Source: Cladorhizidae sp. MBARI D1340-BT2
Taxonomy: Eukaryota > Porifera > Demospongiae > Poecilosclerida > Cladorhizidae
Direction of reading: 5' to 3'
Length of the DNA stretch: 64,000 nucleotides
NCBI GenBank assembly: GCA_028752905.1
Contig: JAQNBH010000015.1
Location: forward strand, 35,074,163-35,138,162
Below the pieces are notes generated by a model. The model saw nothing but the letters and a program-made list of their open reading frames with translations, did no database searches and was not told the DNA's origin. Position numbers and translations under genes: made by a program. Each line of letters opens with the position of its first letter. Within the stretch, counting starts at the first letter, position 1. Positions 61,201 to 64,000 of the stretch are shown piece after piece.

Positions 61201-61691
61201 AGGTCTTGCACTCGATCAGAATCCATCATTTTTCGATTCATTTCCAATGGTCGAATAAGGTGTGCACTGCACATCTGAAGCTACTTGGGAAAAAGTTGGT
61301 TCCTATAGAATCACATGCACTTTTATAAGGACTTCCTTGATGAACAACTTGAATCATCAATTTAAATTTACACACTTTTCGTTTCGGCTGGGTCCTGTAG
61401 CAGAAACATTCGGGTGAGTAAATTTAAGTTGATTATCGAGAAAGTCATTCTATCAACTGAGAATTTGTTGAGAAACACATTCACCTTTCATACCTTGTCA
61501 GCATGGTTGGGTTTCTGTGAGAATTGCTTGTAGCAATACTCAACCAATAGTGCCTGGAGAGAAAGCATGTCTTGTGCATCAGTGATCTTGCCTCCATAAC
61601 AGATATCCCCCACAAGATACTTGATGGCAGACCAGGTCAGAGAGCCTCCATTATTTCCTTGTAGGTAGCTGTGCAGCAGTTGTATAGACAC
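46804..61691 (-). CDS. dynein heavy chain, C-terminal six exons (partial gene)
   Basis: Exons on the minus strand are 61691-61494, 59534-59350, 50844-50505, 49779-49614, 47631-47534 and 47109-46804. They sum to 1293 nt, 430 codons plus TGA. All introns start GT and end AG, and every phase agrees across junctions (0, 2, 0, 1, 0). The order follows the dynein heavy-chain C-terminus: AAA6 lid with [14 protein letters not shown] (family: [IV]..[IV].YGG[RK].[TD]D), then the LP....P..LGL block, a helix ELLEKLP, the [20 protein letters not shown] helix, [39 protein letters not shown], and the beta-barrel ([12 protein letters not shown] ... YYTCPLY ... GITLILC). The protein is the motor subunit of dynein, an AAA+ ATPase moving toward microtubule minus ends; the ATP-binding AAA1-4 modules would lie upstream, beyond 64 kb. 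The subtype is unsure: non-canonical residues in exons 4-5 disfavour standard axonemal chains, and cytoplasmic or DNHD1-like chains are possible. Confidence 0.9.
47534..47631 (-). CDS. dynein heavy chain exon, FLKALKQ helix
   Basis: 98 nt. Acceptor ACTATTAG, donor GAG|GTACTG. Reads [20 protein letters not shown] (first codon split), corresponding to the family pattern FL.A..Q..AR....P.D.L. Confidence 0.88.
48925..49150 (+). mobile_element. foldback family 2, copy b with hairpin head
   Basis: An inverted repeat (ACCAGTTAGATGACCCTTTA ... TAAAGGGTCATCAAACTGGT, 48930-48990) is followed by CTGATGAAGGCTAGAGCATC, TAGTTGAAATGTCGAGAG and GTTATGTCAACTGAGAGATC. No coding capacity. It lies in a dynein intron. 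Confidence 0.65.
49180..49213. repeat. (GT)n microsatellite
   Basis: GT dinucleotides with one GC interruption. Confidence 0.95.
49614..49779 (-). CDS. dynein heavy chain exon, [11 protein letters not shown] segment
   Basis: 166 nt. Acceptor TTGTGCAG, donor AATG|GTAAGC. Reads [20 protein letters not shown] and ends [14 protein letters not shown]. This corresponds to the family's W...L..R..FL..W ... P...WL.G.F.P.. Confidence 0.88.
50505..50844 (-). CDS. dynein heavy chain exon, ELLEKLP and [10 protein letters not shown] helices
   Basis: 340 nt. Acceptor ATTATAG, donor AAA|GTGAGA. Completes a split Ser codon, then reads [20 protein letters not shown], a Ser/Thr-rich variable stretch, and [20 protein letters not shown] ... 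VPHQWK. It matches the dynein block between AAA6 and the C-terminal domain. Confidence 0.9.
51088..51178 (+). mobile_element. foldback family 2, fragment c
   Basis: GACTAGAGCATCTAGCTGAA, ACGTTGTGAGCAAGTAAATT and GTCGATTATTGAGAAGTCAT in family order. Confidence 0.6.
51540..51672. mobile_element. foldback family 2, copy d
   Basis: Inverted arms: GATAATCAACTTAAATTTAC on the left and GATTAAGTTGATTATTGAAA on the right, around a centre with CATTAAGGTTATAGCATTTA. A G homopolymer follows at about 51717-51738. Confidence 0.55.
52138..52425. mobile_element. foldback family 2, copy e with hairpin head and TAGGGC repeats
   Basis: The head is an inverted repeat (CCAGTTAGATAGATGACCCT with AAGATCATCTAACTGG). 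The tail is in reverse orientation (CTCAATGAACTCTGGCTTGA ... GATGTTTCGGCTAGATGCTC ... TAGCCTTCATC). Four tandem TAGGGC hexamers lie inside at about 52294-52320. Confidence 0.6.
52552..52722. mobile_element. foldback family 2, copy f (clear palindrome)
   Basis: The left arm AACCTTCTCAATAATCAACT ... CTCTCGACGTTTCGACTAGA mirrors the right arm ATCTAGTTGAGTCGAGAGAA ... GAAGTTGTTTATTGAGG around GCCTTCATCAGTCCTGATAA. Confidence 0.7.
52723..54479. other. intronic unique DNA, nothing recognised
   Basis: Part of the 8.5-kb dynein intron on the other strand. A small TGCATGTGTGCATGTA repeat lies at about 53175-53250. No exon with a known domain is seen on either strand. Confidence 0.4.
54480..54605 (+). 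mobile_element. foldback family 2, fragment g
   Basis: GAAGGCTAGAGATGGCTC, CCAAAATGTCGAGGAGCAAA and TATGTCAACTACAAGTTCAT follow the family order, more diverged than other copies. Just upstream (54365-54480) a short repeat of CAATTCTATCAGATCTCCCA occurs. Confidence 0.55.
54867..55549. repeat. 39-bp minisatellite, left part
   Basis: The unit is GGGGAGCTAGCTGAAGTAAG followed by GACCCCACTCCTATACTCA, with GACCACACT, GGCCCCACT and TAAACCCAG variants. The same array resumes at 58023 after the hAT insertion. Confidence 0.95.
55550..58022 (+). mobile_element. hAT-like DNA transposon, 2473 bp, inserted in the 39-bp array
   Basis: The left end is CAGTGGAGTAGGAACAGGGG and the right end reads, on the other strand, CAGTGGAGTAGGAAGATGTT, so at least 14 bp of terminal inverted repeat match. 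Both ends continue into GGGGGGCC-type sequence, common in this group. The flanks share CACTC immediately outside both ends, consistent with a target duplication, although a full 8-bp hAT-type duplication is not visible. It encodes a broken TTF/DUF4371-type transposase. A secondary CAGGGGCATACCCAGGAT at 57463 looks like the end of a nested hAT-type element, and 57600-57720 is a G-rich repeat. Confidence 0.85.
56004..57350 (+). pseudogene. TTF/DUF4371-type (ZMYM/ZNF862-like) hAT transposase, broken and truncated
   Basis: The start reads [21 protein letters not shown] 96-bp GT..AG intron (56086-56181) follows. A TTF-type N-terminal region ([24 protein letters not shown]) leads to [18 protein letters not shown], then the RNase-H-like core with [19 protein letters not shown] (first catalytic Asp), [11 protein letters not shown] (second Asp) and [13 protein letters not shown]. 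The third acidic residue and the C-terminal hAT dimerisation region are missing; the frame stops after EVARSI at 57350. Breaks: a 10-bp direct duplication at 56241-56260, a second shift near 56355, a disturbed stretch near 56545-56590 and a shift near 57080. It cannot encode active transposase as it stands. Confidence 0.85.
58023..58916. repeat. 39-bp minisatellite, right part
   Basis: Same unit as 54867-55549, about 23 copies. Minus-strand frames reading [11 protein letters not shown] are artefacts of the 39-bp period. Confidence 0.95.
58917..59349. other. intronic unique DNA, nothing recognised
   Basis: Part of the large dynein intron. No repeat or exon recognised. Confidence 0.4.
59350..59534 (-). 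CDS. dynein heavy chain exon, LP...LGL block
   Basis: 185 nt. Acceptor GTTATAG, donor AG|GTATGT. Reads [39 protein letters not shown] and LLATLRLLD. It corresponds to the dynein segment Y..[FY]I..LP..D.P...GL..NA......... just after AAA6. Too short to stand alone; supported by phase and order with its neighbours. Confidence 0.88.
59535..60095. other. intronic unique DNA, nothing recognised
   Basis: Between dynein exons. A+T-rich, with small ACTAATGCTGACTAA repeats near 59860. Confidence 0.4.
60100..60915. repeat. 27-bp minisatellite, about 31 copies
   Basis: The unit is TGGCCAGGAGGACCAGCTAC plus ACCAGTC. Shortened units (ACCATC; GAGGGCCAGTC) mix the frame. Lies in a dynein intron. Confidence 0.95.
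60916..61331. other. intronic unique DNA with an unassigned plus-strand frame
   Basis: An 87-codon plus frame (61065-61328) reads [18 protein letters not shown]. It has no recognised family and no splice context that I can defend. Confidence 0.35.
61332..61472. mobile_element. foldback family 2, copy h
   Basis: TTGAATCATCAATTTAAATT ... TTTCGGCTGGGTCCTG, then AGCAGAAACATTCGGGTGAG, TAAATTTAAGTTGATTATCG and ATTCTATCAACTGAGAATTT. It ends about 20 bp from a dynein exon. Confidence 0.6.
61494..61691 (-). CDS. dynein heavy chain exon, AAA6 YGG motif
   Basis: 198 nt, phase 0 at both ends. Acceptor GCATTAG, donor AAG|GTATGA. Reads [20 protein letters not shown], then [20 protein letters not shown], the most diagnostic dynein block in the window. 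Upstream exons are not seen up to 64000. Confidence 0.9.
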
Positions 61692-62368
61692 CTAATGCAC
61701 ATTAGCGAGGCAAAACAAATATTATCTACATATTGACATACACAGTGGAGCAACACCCGATGCATCGGTTACTATCAGTTTGTGGATTATCTCTTTGTAA
61801 CGTATATGACAGACGTATGTATGGGATCTAGATGGAAGTTCTATTCTGGTAGAAAAGCTACTTTTCCTGACATCTTGGTGGATTATGCCAGCATTGTTTT
61901 GCCAAAAAACAACATGTGCTTCTGAGTGTCAGGAATTTTGCTGGAAAATTGGTAGACTTTCCTCACCAAATAGAAGTGCAACGTCAGCTCACACAGTTTG
62001 CTAGTTTAACTTGATTTCCTAAAACAAACTTTAGCACTTACAACATTCTGTTATGCCACAGTACAGGAAATCATAATAGCACTGTAATAGTGTAATTACT
62101 GATAAAGGATTCAAGAATCGTGATGAAATAAACAGACAGTGATCGACATGTAGCTAACTATCTGTTTGTCGGAGAAAAATAGAAGAATAAAAGAATAGAA
62201 AATAGGTACAGATTCAAGCATCACCTGAGGACTCCACATAATACATCTATGCATACACACATAAAATAAAATAAATTGATGCACATACAAGGCAAATGCA
62301 TAGGAATGGCTAATAGCACCCAAATGCTAGTATTAAAGCCGCATGCTTATACCCTTACATGCCTCACT

Positions 62369-62370
<2 letters not shown>
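61692..62370. other. presumed dynein intron, nothing recognised
   Basis: A+T-rich unique DNA; no upstream dynein exon found. Confidence 0.35.

Positions 62371-62411
<41 letters not shown>
62371..62411. repeat. (CA)n microsatellite
   Basis: Pure CA run. Confidence 0.97.
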
Positions 62412-62413
<2 letters not shown>

Positions 62414-62439
62414 TATGTACCAGTTACCAAAGCTGTTGT

Positions 62440-62592
62440 GAGGATCCCAAATATGTCTGCCTGTAACTTGGCATGGTTGTACCTATGCAACTATTTTTAG
62501 TATCAAAAGAGAGCACACAGAGAGAGCTATCTTGTGAGGTAATATAAAGTTCATAGACTGAAGCTTGCACAACTCCAAAGTTAACCACAAGT
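62440..62592 (-). mobile_element. foldback family 1, copy D, single arm
   Basis: CCTGTAACTTGGCATGGTTG, TAGTATCAAAAGAGAGCACA, CAGAGAGAGCTATCTTGTGA and AACTCCAAAGTTAACCACA match the right arm of the 5-kb element. Confidence 0.65.
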
Positions 62593-63609
62593 AAAAAAAC
62601 AACAATATGGTATCTTCCCCCTTTTAATTTAGTCTCACCTTGATCATGATGAGCCATACATACCAATGTGGGTAGAGCCATAATTGTCTATAATTACAAC
62701 AAACTAGCCATAATTGCCTAAACTAGAGCAAACTAGTTTTACAGATGCATATACTTGCTGGATTGTGATGAATTCACTTCAAACATTGTGTAGTTGTTTA
62801 TGTGTGATTGTAATGCGTATAGCTTGCGGTTAGCATAGTTTGTGGTCAGGCTTATCAGGATCTTGCACAAAACTTACACAAACCTGCAGGATCCTGGCTG
62901 CTACAAGATTAATCCTGCACACTTTTTTATGTGTGTTTGTGGTTGTGCAGGATTCTGCAAGAACATAGTTGTGTGTTGCTCTGTCTATAAAAAGGCCAGC
63001 TACTGTCTGTGCTGTTCTTTGCATATCCTTAGTCAGCTCTTAGTGCTCTGAGTCCGTCCAACTGAGCTATCTTCATTGCTACTCTATATGTGACTTTATT
63101 GGAGATTCATTGCACTGCCTTTGAAGCGTCGACAATGATCCATTACATGGATAGAGGGTTAGATGCAGATTTTGTGATGGTTGCTAAATTCCCAGAAAAG
63201 CATGATGGCGTATAAGGTTAAAACTACATATTTTACGATTCCTTTGGATGTTCTATACTGTATCTATTAGACCCCAGTACAGTATTATGAGATGTATTCA
63301 ATTAGAGTGAATCTGCGAGAAGAATGGCAGAGAAGATTACATCAACTGCAAGTTCAGCCAGTGCAACACCTATGGGATAGCCAAAATGCACAATGAAGAC
63401 ATCGAGAGAGACTGCCTTGGTATGTTGAGCATACCTAACTCGGGAGGAAAAGTTTACAATAAATAGCCACATGAACAAAAGGTATTGTCACCTGATGGAG
63501 ATCTGGTGATCTATTACATGCATGCCAGTATTGCAAACTTCCAAGCTAAATAACAGAGTGAACCCTTATGGTCTGCGCATTCAAATCAAGGATATGTGGC
63601 ATATATCCA
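62593..63609. other. unique DNA, nothing recognised
   Basis: A small nest of GCAGGATCCTG and GTGCAGGATTCTGC inverted phrases lies at about 62884-62958. No exon recognised. Confidence 0.35.
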
Positions 63610-63767
63610 TATATTCTCAATGAACTCTCAGTTGACATAATAACATTAAAATCACCTTCCCAATAATCAACTTCAATTTATATTCACTTGACGTTTCGAC
63701 TAGAGCATCTGGTCGAAATGCCGAGTGAATAAAAATTGATTATTGAGAAGGTGATTTTAATTATATG
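63610..63767. mobile_element. foldback family 2, copy i (clear palindrome)
   Basis: The left arm CTCAATGAACTCTCAGTTGA ... CACCTTCCCAATAATCAACT ... TTCACTTGACGTTTCGACTA mirrors TGGTCGAAATGCCGAGTGAA ... TTGATTATTGAGAAGGTG. The centre is GAGCATC. Confidence 0.7.
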
Positions 63768-63838
63768 CATATATAATATACACATATGTATATATGTATA
63801 TATTACATATAATATATATATATATATAATATATATAC
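63768..63838. repeat. TA-rich microsatellite
   Basis: TATATA/ACATAT-type simple sequence. Confidence 0.9.
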
Positions 63839-64000
63839 CTGGCAATGGACAACAAGATTCCTTTACTTGCTTGATTACAGCATGAAGCAGGGTAAAATTG
63901 CAAGTGCATTGCATGGAAACAACAGACATTGCTTAGAGCACTGCTCTTTTTCAACCCCGAGCCCTGTTTCTAACAAATCATATATCACACATGCAAACAG

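Noticed and set aside
61065..61328. 87-codon plus-strand frame in a dynein intron
   Set aside because: No known domain, no supported splice context and it abuts a foldback element; kept only as a note.
62630..62700. Possible upstream dynein exon on the minus strand
   Set aside because: A short acceptor-donor interval exists (TTATAG ... AAG|GTGAGA) but the translation does not match the dynein segment expected before the YGG exon.

Overview
This is eukaryotic nuclear DNA from an animal, most likely an early-branching or other invertebrate metazoan; a sponge would fit but cannot be proved from this window. The reasons are a spliced dynein heavy-chain gene with clean GT..AG introns, an FRS2-like (IRS-type) PTB-domain reading frame, a hAT/TTF-type DNA transposon, many foldback elements, and a very large amount of mini- and microsatellite DNA. 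I see no bacterial operons, CRISPR arrays, rRNA or tRNA genes.

Region by region. 1-26.5 kb is almost gene-free and is a succession of minisatellites: 42-bp (1-3290), 31-bp with a 5' splice-site-like core (3.7-3.9 kb), 27-bp (4.3-4.8 kb), 69-bp (7.1-8.3 kb), 40-bp (10.3-11.8 kb), 43-bp (12.0-13.7 kb), 33-bp, 39-bp, 84-bp, 27-bp, about 40-bp, 24-bp (20.4-21.8 kb), 51-bp, 15-bp, 22-bp and a 1.7-kb telomere-like 14-bp array (24.8-26.4 kb). 26.5-44 kb has further arrays (20-bp at 38.1-39.0 kb, 41-bp at 42.6-43.2 kb) and a segmental duplication (28.3-29.2 kb against 39.3-39.8 kb). At 44.1-44.5 kb on the minus strand lies a 120-codon PTB-domain frame. From 46.8 to 61.7 kb on the minus strand lie the last six exons (430 codons plus stop) of a dynein heavy chain; every splice phase agrees. 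The 5' part of the gene lies beyond the window or is not recognisable. Its 8.5-kb intron holds a 39-bp minisatellite split by a 2.47-kb hAT transposon (55550-58022) with a broken transposase, plus foldback elements.

Most long open frames here are by-products of repeat units whose length is a multiple of three, or of arrays free of stops in several frames. They are listed as repeats, not genes. The main observations are mechanistic: minisatellites that seem to have grown out of interspersed elements (10.3 kb, 7.1 kb), out of the end of the dynein coding sequence (46.4-46.8 kb), and inside one copy of a segmental duplication (28.3 kb).
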